Below the pieces are notes generated by a model, which saw only the letters and a program-made list of their open reading frames with translations, had not been told where the DNA came from and made no database searches. A stretch of DNA of 35,219 nt, from contig SHUR01000006.1 of the NCBI GenBank assembly GCA_009694565.1, positions 1-35,219 of the forward strand. The letters run 5' to 3'. Within the stretch, counting starts at the first letter, position 1. Each line of letters starts with the position of its first letter. Positions 1 to 8,936 of the stretch are shown piece by piece. A program made the translations under genes and the position numbers. The DNA is from Ilumatobacteraceae bacterium. Its GTDB lineage: Bacteria; Actinomycetota; Acidimicrobiia; Acidimicrobiales; Ilumatobacteraceae.

Positions 1-1101
1 TCCTTCGAGAACGGCCCGCACAATGTGCGCACGAGTGGTGCCGCGTGTGATTCCGAACAGTGCACCACGTGCGCCGTAGTCCCAGAAGGGTGTGCCAAGG
101 CCGAGAAGTGCAGGCACGTACGCCACCCCTTCTGTTGTCGGAACTGACGAAGCAAGCGTGTGAGATTCTGTGGCGTTTGCAATGAGACCCATATCGTCAC
201 GCAACCAATCGATATTTGTGCCGGCCGACAACATGATTGCTTCTGTTCCGTATGAAATTTGTCCGCCACGACTAAACGCAACGATTGGAAATGTTCCGCC
301 TGAATTGCGTTGTGCAGATTTAGGGGGATTCTCTCCCACGAACATGTCCAGCATGCCGCCAGTGCCGAATGTAATTTTTGCCATTCCTGGAACGATGCAA
401 CCTTGACCGACCAATGATGCTTGTTGGTCGCCGGCAATGGCGAGAATCGGTGGTGCGCCGGGCAGGTCGGTGGCGTCACCAATGAAGCCCATGGAATCGA
501 CGATGAGAGGCAGTTGATGTTTCGCGATTCCGAGAGTGGAGAGCATTGCAGTGTTCCACGATGTTCCGTCAGGAATAGTGAGGCCGGTAACAGCAGCATT
601 GGTGTGGTCTGTGACATGGTGCGCGCCCTGTGTGAGGTTGTACACAATCCACGACTCGACGGTGCCGATGCGAAGATCATCACTGAAGCGTTCCTGCGGG
701 TCTGAGATGTAATTAGCAAGCATCCAAACAGCCTTCGTAGCGGTCTGGTTCGGCGCAAAGGTAAATCCGTGTTCAGCACGGGCGGATATGCATTCGCCAA
801 CTGTGCGTAGGTCTTGCCAGCCGAGTGATGGTCCGATGGGTTTGCCTGTTGATACACGCCAAATGACGGTGGATGCACGCTGGGTGGTGATGCCAATAGC
901 AGTGACGGGACCAGAAGTTAACGCCGCTTTTGAGACGCGATGGACTGCTGCATACATCGCTGTTGCATCAAATTCAACAAGACCTGCATAAGGGGTGCTG
1001 GGAGTGAATTCTTCGTAGTGAAGATCGGTAACAGTCGCGTCATCGTGCACGATTGCGGCGCGGAGTCCGCTTGTTCCTACATCGATGACAAGTGTTCTCA
1101 T
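1..1101 (-). CDS. FGGY-family carbohydrate (glycerol/xylulose-type) kinase, truncated by left window edge
   Basis: Reverse-strand ATG at 1101 opens a frame, MRTLVIDVGTSGLRAAIVHDD...GPVTAIGITTQRASTVIWRVSTGKPIGPSLGWQDLRT..., with FGGY N-terminal motifs. It is absent from the ORF track because no stop lies inside the window. ATGA overlap with the upstream CDS. Confidence 0.85.
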   Translation of the reverse strand, partial: MRTLVIDVGTSGLRAAIVHDDATVTDLHYEEFTPSTPYAGLVEFDATAMYAAVHRVSKAALTSGPVTAIGITTQRASTVIWRVSTGKPIGPSLGWQDLRTVGECISARAEHGFTFAPNQTATKAVWMLANYISDPQERFSDDLRIGTVESWIVYNLTQGAHHVTDHTNAAVTGLTIPDGTSWNTAMLSTLGIAKHQLPLIVDSMGFIGDATDLPGAPPILAIAGDQQASLVGQGCIVPGMAKITFGTGGMLDMFVGENPPKSAQRNSGGTFPIVAFSRGGQISYGTEAIMLSAGTNIDWLRDDMGLIANATESHTLASSVPTTEGVAYVPALLGLGTPFWDYGARGALFGITRGTTRAHIVRAVLEG

Positions 1102-2576
1102 AATCCGAGTTTGCCCGGATTCAAGATGCCGTTCGGATCGAGCGCTTTTTTGACCGCGCGCAGGACATCCATGCCGGTTCCGAGAGCCTGTTCCATAAAT
1201 TGAGATCTGCTGTATCCGATGCCGTGGTGGTGCGACAAATTAGCTCCGGACTTAAGGCCAGCTTCTTGACCTGCTTTCCACATCGCTAAGTAGGTGCTTT
1301 CAAAATCTGCTTCTTCAGGAGTCGCTGCAAATGTGAAATACACACATGCACCTTCGATGTAGCTGTGAGACAAGTGGCATGTAGCGGAGCGTGCGTGAGG
1401 AACTGCAAGCATTGCTGATTCAACTGCGTCTACGACTGCATCAAGGTGACCCCAATTGGCCGCCACTTCCATAGTGTCAACAACGAAGCCCTTACGTGTC
1501 AAAGATTGTAATGCGCTGGTGTCATTGCGGTGGTGCATCCATGCTTCGATCAGTGCGACGTCGCCATCGGCTGCTCCCATCTCCTTGCAAGTGTCAAACA
1601 CGACACTCATTGTTCCGTCGACGATTGATTCAGTTCCTTCGTCTAGCACGAGAAGTGTGCATTGCGTGCCGTCGCCACCATGAGAACGCTTACTTTCGGC
1701 TCCGTCATACAAACGCAATACTGCAGGCGTTGCTCCGGCGCGAATAATGCGACGACACGCCTCGATACCTTCAGAAAATGATGTGAACACAAATGCTGCA
1801 CGACGCTCGACTTCAGGCAGTGGATGAGCACGCAACCATACGCGTGTAATCACTGCAAGAGTTCCTTCGCTACCAAGAAGAAGTTGGGAAATATCTGGTC
1901 CCACTGCACCGGCCGGAGCACCGCCTGTACGAATGATTGTCCCGTCGGCAAGCACGGCTTCAAGAGCGTGCACCATGTCTTCAATTTTCCCGTAACGCGT
2001 CGAGTACTGACCGGCGCCACGGCACGCAACCCATCCGCCAACAGTGGCGATGTCGAAAGACTGTGGGTAATGCCCGATAGTGAGTCCGTGGGTGCGAACT
2101 GCCTTTTCTAGATCGGGGCCAAAGGTGCCAGACAATGTTTCAACAATGCCAGACACTTCGTCAATTGATTCGATTCCTTGCATCTGGGTCATGTCGAGTG
2201 CGACTCCACCAAAAAGGGGAATCGCTGCTCCACATACTCCGCTTCGTCCGCCAGATGGTGTGACAGGAATTTTATGATCATTGCAATACGCCAACAAGAT
2301 GGATACTTCTTGTGTGTTCTTTGGGCGGCATACAACAGCCGGAATTTGTGGAACTTCATTGTGCAACGACCACCGAAGCGACAAAGGCCACCAGTCGCGA
2401 CCATGTTGCACGCGTTCTGTCGCATCAGCTGTGGTGTCACAGATTGCACCGAGCTCTTTAGTTTCTATTGCAGTTAATGCACGACCAGGGCTGGGCAGGT
2501 GGGAGGTTGCAAGAGCAGGGTCACCACTAAATTCGATTGGCTCAGTGGCCCGAGTAGAAAATGTATGGATGCTCAT
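1098..2576 (-). CDS. FAD-binding oxidase, alkyldihydroxyacetonephosphate synthase-like
   Basis: 492 aa; FAD_binding_4-type core (VCRPKNTQEVSILLAYCNDHKIPVTPSGGRSGVCGA, LLLGSEGTLAVITRVWL) and C-terminal LSHHHGIGYSRSQFM...ALDPNGILNPGKLGL, typical of AGPS/FAD-linked oxidases. Confidence 0.85.
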   Translation of the reverse strand: MSIHTFSTRATEPIEFSGDPALATSHLPSPGRALTAIETKELGAICDTTADATERVQHGRDWWPLSLRWSLHNEVPQIPAVVCRPKNTQEVSILLAYCNDHKIPVTPSGGRSGVCGAAIPLFGGVALDMTQMQGIESIDEVSGIVETLSGTFGPDLEKAVRTHGLTIGHYPQSFDIATVGGWVACRGAGQYSTRYGKIEDMVHALEAVLADGTIIRTGGAPAGAVGPDISQLLLGSEGTLAVITRVWLRAHPLPEVERRAAFVFTSFSEGIEACRRIIRAGATPAVLRLYDGAESKRSHGGDGTQCTLLVLDEGTESIVDGTMSVVFDTCKEMGAADGDVALIEAWMHHRNDTSALQSLTRKGFVVDTMEVAANWGHLDAVVDAVESAMLAVPHARSATCHLSHSYIEGACVYFTFAATPEEADFESTYLAMWKAGQEAGLKSGANLSHHHGIGYSRSQFMEQALGTGMDVLRAVKKALDPNGILNPGKLGL

Positions 2577-4255
2577 TTTTGTGCCTTATGTGAGTCGATG
2601 AATTCCTGCTCTGTCACCATTGCTGCAGCGTCTTCGCGAGCGCATGCGTCAATGAACTCAGCGATACTCGCTGAGCTCTGTGCATCGTCCCACCCAAGAA
2701 GTGGAGAAATGAGCTCTGCTGTGGCGCGTGCCGCAGTAACGCTTGCACGTCGATTAAGCAAGCGGGCGCGAGTGCGACGGCTGAGTACGTCGTCAATAGA
2801 AGTGGCCATTTCATGTGTGACTGCGTACACCGCTTCGGCGCGTAGATAGGGAAGTCCGTCTACTAATGGTCCAGAGAGTGATGCATCGTTTTCAATAAGG
2901 GACGCTATGTCTGCAGCATCGCTTCCGTAACGACCGTCGAGGTGATGGTCGCGTTGCGACGCGCGGATGCTCCGGCCTTTCGCGCCGTGAAGAGACAGCG
3001 ATTGAGTGCGGCAACGTGTCTTGATGCCTACGACATCAGAGACGGCATCGACAGCATCCTCTGCCATCTCGCGATAAGTGGTGAGTTTGCCACCAGTTAC
3101 TGTGACAACTCCGTTGTCGGACGTGAATACTCGATGTCGGCGACTCAGGTCAGCTGTACGACCAGCTTTTGCAGAAGACTCATCCATCTTTACAAGAGGA
3201 CGAAGGCCAGACCATACGCCTGTTACGTCTTCAAATGTGACATCAGTGTTGACGCTTGCGTTCAGTGCTGCAAGAACATATTCAATGTCATCACGTGTGC
3301 ACTGTGGATCATTCACAGGGCCTTTGTAATCAGTGTCGGTGGTGCCGATGTAGGTGAATTGGTATGTGCCGTCGCCACGAGAGATCCAGGGAACAACGAA
3401 CAAACTGCGCTTGTCGCTCGGTACGGGAATCACAACAGCAATGTCATTACGTACTTTTTCCCAGGGCACCGTGAGGTGAACGCCCTTTGCCGGTCGAATG
3501 GTGTCTGGGTGAGACGCCTCATCAAGGGCGCGAACATCATCGGCCCAGACGCCTGTTGCGTTGACTACTGCTTTGGCACGAATAGTGAAATGGGTGTCAC
3601 CGACTATGTCGTGTACTCGAACGGAGTGTTGAGTGCGATTAACTGAATCAATTCCCTCAACGCGGCACTGATTTGCAATGGCCGCTCCATTGTCTGCAGC
3701 ACTGCGCAAAACTGCAAGGGTGAGACGAGCATCGTCTGCCTCGGCGTCGTAATACAGGTAAGCAGAAGAGAGTTTTTCACGCGACATTGTGGGCAAGTGG
3801 GCAAATGCTGTGTCGGCAGAAAGTCGGCGATGGAGTCGACCGATGCGCCATCCACCTGTTAGGTCATACATCCACATGGCAGAACCAAGCGCACGAGCAA
3901 TTTTTTTTGACACGACGCTGTTCTTCGTGAGAATGGGAATCATGAAGGGAAGTACGTGTACTAGGTGCGGAGCGTTGCTACGCAAGCGTTTACGTTCGCG
4001 CAATGCTTGATAAACAAGACGAACGTCGCCTTGTTGGAGGTAGCGCAATCCACCGTGGATCAATTTCGACGACTTTGATGACGTGCCTGATGCAAAGTCG
4101 TCCCGTTCGAGAAGGCAGGCGCGAAGGCCGCGCGAAGCAGCATCGAGCACCACGCCAGCTCCCGTGATTCCTCCGCCAATAACGACAACATCAAACTCTT
4201 CGGTGGAAAGGCGGGAAAGGGACAAGGAGCGTGAGAAATTATGAGGGGTTGACAC
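2573..4255 (-). CDS. glpD: Glycerol-3-phosphate dehydrogenase (FAD)
   Basis: 560 aa; FDVVVIGGGITGAGVVLDAASRGLRACLLERDDFASGTSSKSSKLIHGGLRYLQ; GTG start; ATGA overlap with the next gene. Confidence 0.93.
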   Translation of the reverse strand: MSTPHNFSRSLSLSRLSTEEFDVVVIGGGITGAGVVLDAASRGLRACLLERDDFASGTSSKSSKLIHGGLRYLQQGDVRLVYQALRERKRLRSNAPHLVHVLPFMIPILTKNSVVSKKIARALGSAMWMYDLTGGWRIGRLHRRLSADTAFAHLPTMSREKLSSAYLYYDAEADDARLTLAVLRSAADNGAAIANQCRVEGIDSVNRTQHSVRVHDIVGDTHFTIRAKAVVNATGVWADDVRALDEASHPDTIRPAKGVHLTVPWEKVRNDIAVVIPVPSDKRSLFVVPWISRGDGTYQFTYIGTTDTDYKGPVNDPQCTRDDIEYVLAALNASVNTDVTFEDVTGVWSGLRPLVKMDESSAKAGRTADLSRRHRVFTSDNGVVTVTGGKLTTYREMAEDAVDAVSDVVGIKTRCRTQSLSLHGAKGRSIRASQRDHHLDGRYGSDAADIASLIENDASLSGPLVDGLPYLRAEAVYAVTHEMATSIDDVLSRRTRARLLNRRASVTAARATAELISPLLGWDDAQSSASIAEFIDACAREDAAAMVTEQEFIDSHKAQK

Positions 4256-4295
4256 GGTTTAGAGCCTAGGTGGTCTGGAGTATTGAAAGAATTCT

Positions 4296-4472
4296 GTGAT
4301 CAGCGATGTGACCGCTGCTGTTCATTACCTCACCTTTAATTTCACTGATGTACAAGTCAATCAACTTGCCTTTGGTTCTGTATTCATCGTGAGCGATCAG
4401 CCCAGTTATTTGGAAGTTACAGCCCTGTCTGACGCAACCGCTGGCGATCTCCTCACTGATTCGTGCTCCTAA
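4296..4472 (+). pseudogene. Possible remnant of a DUF3501-family gene (C-terminal portion only), or a small protein
   Basis: Short GTG-initiated frame below the ORF-track length cutoff: VISDVTAAVHYLTFNFTDVQVNQLAFGSVFIVSDQPSYLEVTALSDATAGDLLTDSCS*. It resembles the DUF3501 C-terminal pattern (SAVHFLRFEL...VDHPAY...LxxxxxxxLLxDL) recalled from memory. Confidence 0.35.
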
Positions 4473-4513
4473 AGCCTGTAATTCAAGGTGCCGAGCGGCC
4501 CATCACTTGGGAC

Positions 4514-4543
4514 TGGACAGGTGTGACACCCGACACATACAAT
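4514..4543 (+). promoter_or_regulatory. Candidate whiB promoter with two GACAC boxes
   Basis: TGGACA (4514-4519), 18-nt spacer, TACAAT (4538-4543). GACAC at 4525-4529 and 4532-4536; palindrome GGTGT-G-ACACC at 4520-4530. Confidence 0.45.
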
Positions 4544-4580
4544 GCGGATGCGGGGATTCCCGTGACTAAGGGGGGTTTCG

Positions 4581-4820
4581 ATGTACGGAACAGATCTGTC
4601 GTGGCGCCATCAGGGAGCTTGCAATGGTTTAGACCCCGAACTCTTTTTCCCTGACTCAGATGTAGCAGCTGATGAGGCAAAGTCAATTTGTGCCACCTGC
4701 ATGGTGAGGGCCTCGTGTCTTGAGCACGCTATTGCTGTTCGTGAAAAAGATGGAGTCTGGGGAGGCGCTACAGAACGTGAGCGTCGCAGAATTATTCGTC
4801 AAAGGCGTCGCACAGCGTAG
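4581..4820 (+). CDS. WhiB-family [4Fe-4S] transcriptional regulator
   Basis: 79 aa; four-Cys pattern GAC...ICATCMVRASCLEHA, then GVWGG turn and basic tail ERERRRIIRQRRR. Confidence 0.93.
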   Translation: MYGTDLSWRHQGACNGLDPELFFPDSDVAADEAKSICATCMVRASCLEHAIAVREKDGVWGGATERERRRIIRQRRRTA

Positions 4821-4831
4821 ATACTTGGTGC

Positions 4832-5896
4832 ATGGCCCATTCCCAAGAATTCATCGGCTGGCCCACGTTGCTGGCTCACATTTTGGATCGGCAGGATCTT
4901 GACGCTCCTCAAGCAGAGTCTGCAATCACACAAATTCTTAATGGCAGCGCCACTCCGTCACAGATGACAGCGTTCGTTGTTGCGATGCGGGCGAAGGGAG
5001 AAACGATTCAGGAACTTGAAGGCATGTTGCACGCGGTGCGTTCTGCTGGCATGAAAGTTCATCTCAACACTGAGATTGCATCACGCGCCATTGACATTGT
5101 TGGAACAGGTGGGGACAAGAGCAACACAGTGAATGTGTCAACGATGTCAGCGTTGGTTGTTGCCGCTGCCGGTGTGCCGGTGTGCAAACACGGCAATCGA
5201 GCAGCATCATCAAAGTGTGGCGCAGCTGATTTGCTCGAGGCAGCTGGAGTTGCAATCGAACTCGATCCACAAGGAGTTGAAGCATCAATTGCTGCAACTG
5301 GGTTTGGCTTTTGCTTAGCGGCCTATTTTCATCCTGCTTTTCGCTACACAGGTCCGTCGCGTCGTGAAATCGGAGTGCCAACCGTGTTTAACTTGCTGGG
5401 GCCGATGGCGAACCCAGCGCCGATCTCAAACATGCTGGTGGGCGTTGCAATGCCAAACATGATGGAGGCAATGGCGGGGTCATTGACCTCTCGTCATGTC
5501 ACCAGCGCATGGGTTGTGCATGGTCATGGCGGACTTGATGAACTTGCTGTCAGTGGTCCAAACATTGTGTATGAATTGCGAGATGGCAACATTTCTCGAT
5601 TCGAAATCGACGCTGCTGATTTTGGAATCGCTCGTTCCTTGCTTGCAGATATTCGAGGGGGAGACGCCACGGAAAACTTGGCCATTATGAATGGTTTGTT
5701 CGCTGGTAAAACGGGAGCAGTTCGTGACATCGTGACGTTTAATGCTGGGAGCGCACTTTTTGTCGCCAACCATGTTGGGTCAGTGGCTGACGGTATCGAT
5801 ATGGCTCGTGCCACCATCGATTCGGGTGCGGCAGCAAGCATGTTGCTGAATGTTGTGGCCGTAACCACGGCTGAATCCGAGCGTATGCAGGTCTAA
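4832..5896 (+). CDS. trpD: Anthranilate phosphoribosyltransferase
   Basis: 354 aa; DIVGTGGDKSNTVNVSTMSALVVAAAGVPVCKHGNRAASSKCGAADLLEAAG, VFNLLGPMANPA, VHGHGGLDEL. Confidence 0.95.
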   Translation: MAHSQEFIGWPTLLAHILDRQDLDAPQAESAITQILNGSATPSQMTAFVVAMRAKGETIQELEGMLHAVRSAGMKVHLNTEIASRAIDIVGTGGDKSNTVNVSTMSALVVAAAGVPVCKHGNRAASSKCGAADLLEAAGVAIELDPQGVEASIAATGFGFCLAAYFHPAFRYTGPSRREIGVPTVFNLLGPMANPAPISNMLVGVAMPNMMEAMAGSLTSRHVTSAWVVHGHGGLDELAVSGPNIVYELRDGNISRFEIDAADFGIARSLLADIRGGDATENLAIMNGLFAGKTGAVRDIVTFNAGSALFVANHVGSVADGIDMARATIDSGAAASMLLNVVAVTTAESERMQV

Positions 5897-5905
5897 CAAA
5901 CGGAA

Positions 5906-5940
5906 CCATGTCACACCCTTTCGTCACTCTTGTGACATGG
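5906..5940. repeat. Perfect 9-bp inverted repeat overlapping a start codon
   Basis: CCATGTCAC (5906-5914), 17-nt loop, GTGACATGG (5932-5940); the right arm contains the ATG (5937) of the next gene. Confidence 0.7.
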
Positions 5941-6173
5941 ACATCACGCCTCTCACCCCCACCGAAGCCCCACAGTACGAACCTGTTCTCATGATTTCGT
6001 GTGCCACCTGTGTCATGGCAAACACCGATGCCTGCGGTGATTGCATCATGAGTTTTCTCTGCGATGCTCCATCTGAAGGGGCTGTCGTTCTTGATCTTCA
6101 GGAACTTAGGGAAATTAGGTTGCTCGCTCAGGCCGGTTTGGTGCCTACGCTTCGGCACCGTGCCGTTGGCTAA
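5937..6173 (+). CDS. Small conserved Cys-rich protein of unknown function
   Basis: 78 aa; CATCVMANTDACGDCIMSFLCD cluster and a REIRLLAQAGLVPTLRH tail. Confidence 0.7.
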   Translation: MDITPLTPTEAPQYEPVLMISCATCVMANTDACGDCIMSFLCDAPSEGAVVLDLQELREIRLLAQAGLVPTLRHRAVG

Positions 6174-7317
6174 ATCTTCCTCCCGTAATCCCGCAGTCGT
6201 CTCCCCAGAGGCCCCTCATGGATCTGAGTATTGGGCACAACTGCATGCCATTGGGCAAGATGCTGGCCTTCATTCACTCGGAGTTGCTCCTGCAGACGTG
6301 ATGCATCGCGCACGTCAGCAGATTCAGAACCGCATCGATCATGACTTGGTCAACGACATGAAATTTACGTTCTTGCGTCCGGAACGTTCAACTACACCGA
6401 TTCAACATCTTGACGGAGCACAATCAATCATTGTCGGAGTTCGCTCGTACGCAATTAGCGATCACCCTGATGTCGGTTCGACATCTCCGTTAGCCAGAGT
6501 CGCTCGTTATGCGTGGCTAGATCATTATGGTCACCTTAAGGATTCACTCTCTGTTGTTGCTGAACGCTTACGGCATGATGGTCATCGCGCTGTCGTATTC
6601 GCAGATGACAATGCAATGGTTGATCGCGAAGCAGCGTGGCTCGCAGGTATTGGTTGGTATGGCAAGAACGCAAACATTTTGTTGCCAGGACATGGAAGCT
6701 TCTTTGTTATTGGTTGCGTCATAACAACTGCAGTTCTTCCAGTGTCCACCCCTATTGATGATGGATGTGGTGCGTGTTCTCGCTGCATACCCGCATGTCC
6801 AACGGGAGCCATATTGAAAGATGGCGTCATTGATGCAAATAAGTGTTTGTCATGGTTGCTGCAAAAGCCGGGAATATTTGATCGCAACTATCGCGTGGCC
6901 TTGCACGATCGCATCTATGGATGTGACGATTGCCAAACTGTGTGTCCTCCGACACGACGAACAGTGTTGAGCGAATCAACTGAACAACTCCAGTCAGTTA
7001 TTGAAGTCTTGACATGGTTGTCAATGGATGATGAGCCATTGAACGCATCATGTCAGGGTTGGTATGTGCACAAACGTGACATGACATGGATTCGGCGAAA
7101 CTTACTTATTGTTCTTGGCAATATCGGTAGCCCAAGTGACCCCGAAGTAGTTGATGCCATACACAGATATGTCTCGCACCCCCGAAGCGAATTGCGTGCG
7201 CATGCGGTGTGGGCTGCAGCCAGATTGGGTCTTGGTCATCTCATCAATCATGAAGATTCTGACCCTATGGTGCGCGATGAGTTGCTGCATCTGCCAACCT
7301 TGCGAGAAGGCCTATGA
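6166..7317 (+). CDS. queG: Epoxyqueuosine reductase
   Basis: Two ferredoxin-like 4Fe-4S motifs (CGACSRCIPACPTGAI, CDDCQTVCPP) and HEAT-like C-terminus. The track start at 6064 adds an implausible N-terminus overlapping the previous gene; TTG at 6166 is preferred. Confidence 0.87.
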   Translation: MAKSSSRNPAVVSPEAPHGSEYWAQLHAIGQDAGLHSLGVAPADVMHRARQQIQNRIDHDLVNDMKFTFLRPERSTTPIQHLDGAQSIIVGVRSYAISDHPDVGSTSPLARVARYAWLDHYGHLKDSLSVVAERLRHDGHRAVVFADDNAMVDREAAWLAGIGWYGKNANILLPGHGSFFVIGCVITTAVLPVSTPIDDGCGACSRCIPACPTGAILKDGVIDANKCLSWLLQKPGIFDRNYRVALHDRIYGCDDCQTVCPPTRRTVLSESTEQLQSVIEVLTWLSMDDEPLNASCQGWYVHKRDMTWIRRNLLIVLGNIGSPSDPEVVDAIHRYVSHPRSELRAHAVWAAARLGLGHLINHEDSDPMVRDELLHLPTLREGL

Positions 7318-8435
7318 AGCATCTTCTCGTCACGAATGATTTTCCTCCCAAAATTGGCGGCATTCAGTCGCTGTTGTGGGAATGGTGGCGTCGATTGCCG
7401 CCTGACTCCTTTGCTGTGCTCACAAGCCCTCATGCTGACGCCGCGACATTCGATGCAAGTGAGCCGTATCGCATTGAACGAACGCGCGAACGAGTGTTGT
7501 TGCCACATCCGTGGATGGTGCAACGCATCAACGCAATGGTCAAAGAATTCGGTGCGGACTTCGTTGTGCTTGACCCGGCCTTGCCATTAGGTCTTGTGGG
7601 GCCACGACTGTCGGTTCCCTACATGTTGGTGTTGCACGGTGCAGAAGTAACGGTGCCTGGCAGACTGCCGTTGTCTCGCCAAGTCTTAGGCCATGTATTG
7701 CTGGGCGCTGAACACATCATCGCCGCTGGTGGATATCCGGCAACAGAAGGTGACCATGCAGCGGGGCGCGCTTTGCCCTCCACTATTGTTCCGCCAGGCG
7801 TCGACACACAGAGATTTGTTCCGTTGGATCCTCTGAGCAAAAAGGCGGCACGTGCGCGATTTGGTTTTGATGCCGATGACGAAATAATTCTCGGAATTAG
7901 CAGGCTTGTGCCCCGCAAGGGATTCGACACTGTGATTCGGGCTGTTGCACAACTGTCCCCACACCGACCACGATTACGCTTAGCAATCGCCAGCACGGGT
8001 CGCGATGAAGATCGCTTGCGAAAATTGGCTGGTGAATTGCATGCTCCGGTGACGTTCTTGGGGCGCGTTGATCATGATGATGTTCCAGCGTTGTACGGAT
8101 GCGCAGATATTTTTTCCATGATGTGTCGTAATCGCTGGGCTGGTCTCGAGCAAGAAGGGTTTGGCATTGTTTTTGTTGAAGCGGCCGCATGTGGAGTGCC
8201 GCAAATTGCAGGCAATAGCGGGGGAGCAGCAGAGGCAGTTCTTGACGGCGTCACTGGCTATGTCATGGCTGACCCCTCCGATGCTTCTGGTTTGGCTGCT
8301 CGCATCGCCACAATTCTTGATGATGATTCACTACGTGCCTCGATGGCCATTGCCTCGCGTGCTCGTGCAGAGGCTGAATTTGAATATTCGGTTCTCGCGG
8401 CACGTTTGGGACAAGTGCTGAAGGTTGGGCAATGA
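7314..8435 (+). CDS. Family 4 glycosyltransferase, PimB-like (phosphatidylinositol mannoside type)
   Basis: 373 aa; TNDFPPKIGGIQSLLWE, IVPPGVDTQRFVPL, GISRLVPRKGFDTVIRA, EGFGIVFVEAAACGVPQIAGNSGGAAEAV. Confidence 0.85.
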   Translation: MKHLLVTNDFPPKIGGIQSLLWEWWRRLPPDSFAVLTSPHADAATFDASEPYRIERTRERVLLPHPWMVQRINAMVKEFGADFVVLDPALPLGLVGPRLSVPYMLVLHGAEVTVPGRLPLSRQVLGHVLLGAEHIIAAGGYPATEGDHAAGRALPSTIVPPGVDTQRFVPLDPLSKKAARARFGFDADDEIILGISRLVPRKGFDTVIRAVAQLSPHRPRLRLAIASTGRDEDRLRKLAGELHAPVTFLGRVDHDDVPALYGCADIFSMMCRNRWAGLEQEGFGIVFVEAAACGVPQIAGNSGGAAEAVLDGVTGYVMADPSDASGLAARIATILDDDSLRASMAIASRARAEAEFEYSVLAARLGQVLKVGQ

Positions 8436-8932
8436 TGGAGGTCATGCCAGGATCGATGCTTGTCAAATGCAATCTCGCTTTAACCGCTGTCTTTGTCGCG
8501 ATGTCAATCATTGCTGCAGTCACTTTCACATCTCCGTGGAAGGGCATTGGCGTCGCAGTGAGTCTGAGCTGTTTTACAGTCGGCATCATTGCGTTTTTGT
8601 GGGGCTACTGGACAGCAGTACAACGAAGTCGTACCGACAATATTTCTGTAGCAGCACTTTATTTTTTGGTTGACAATTGTGCGCCACAATCAGTTGCACG
8701 ACTGATGAATGGCGCCCTCGGAGTTCAGGTAGTGGTTGCGGTTGCTACGGCAATTAGTCGCACAACCACAGATGGTCGCACGGGGAGTACCTTGGCTTTT
8801 GGGGTCTTGGCTCCCATGATGGGCCTTGGTCTCAATGGTCTATGGGGAGCCACCCACGGCACATTTGCCCCTCGCCAATTCCTTGATTCCAGCGAGGTGC
8901 CACTTCAGGGGTCCGCGAGCGGTCAAGATTAG
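8432..8932 (+). CDS. Membrane protein of unknown function (about four predicted TM segments)
   Basis: 166 aa with several hydrophobic stretches; ATGA overlap with the upstream CDS. Confidence 0.65.
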   Translation: MMEVMPGSMLVKCNLALTAVFVAMSIIAAVTFTSPWKGIGVAVSLSCFTVGIIAFLWGYWTAVQRSRTDNISVAALYFLVDNCAPQSVARLMNGALGVQVVVAVATAISRTTTDGRTGSTLAFGVLAPMMGLGLNGLWGATHGTFAPRQFLDSSEVPLQGSASGQD

Positions 8933-8936
8933 AACT

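Noticed and set aside
1456-2601. Multiple plus-strand ORFs opposite the FAD oxidase (e.g. 1456-1683, 1824-2111, 2178-2477)
   Set aside because: Antisense shadow ORFs of a well-supported CDS; no domain-like sequence.
2942-3646. 234-aa plus-strand ORF opposite glpD
   Set aside because: Lies entirely inside glpD on the other strand; composition looks like a shadow frame and no recognisable motif was found.
3899-3908. Run of eight T (A on the coding strand) within glpD as a possible programmed frameshift site
   Set aside because: The frame encodes an uninterrupted full-length GlpD through the run (SKKIARALGS); no alternative frame product is apparent.
4260-4500. Minus-strand open frame opposite the DUF3501-like ORF (…QALGARISEEIASGCVRQGCNFQITGLIAHDEYRTKGKLIDLYISEIKGEVMNSSGHIADHRILSILQTT)
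   Set aside because: No in-frame ATG, GTG or TTG near its 5' end and no family resemblance recognised; the plus-strand reading looks better.
6064-6165. N-terminal extension of QueG in the ORF track
   Set aside because: Overlaps the Cys-rich small gene in another frame and does not resemble QueG; TTG at 6166 is more plausible.
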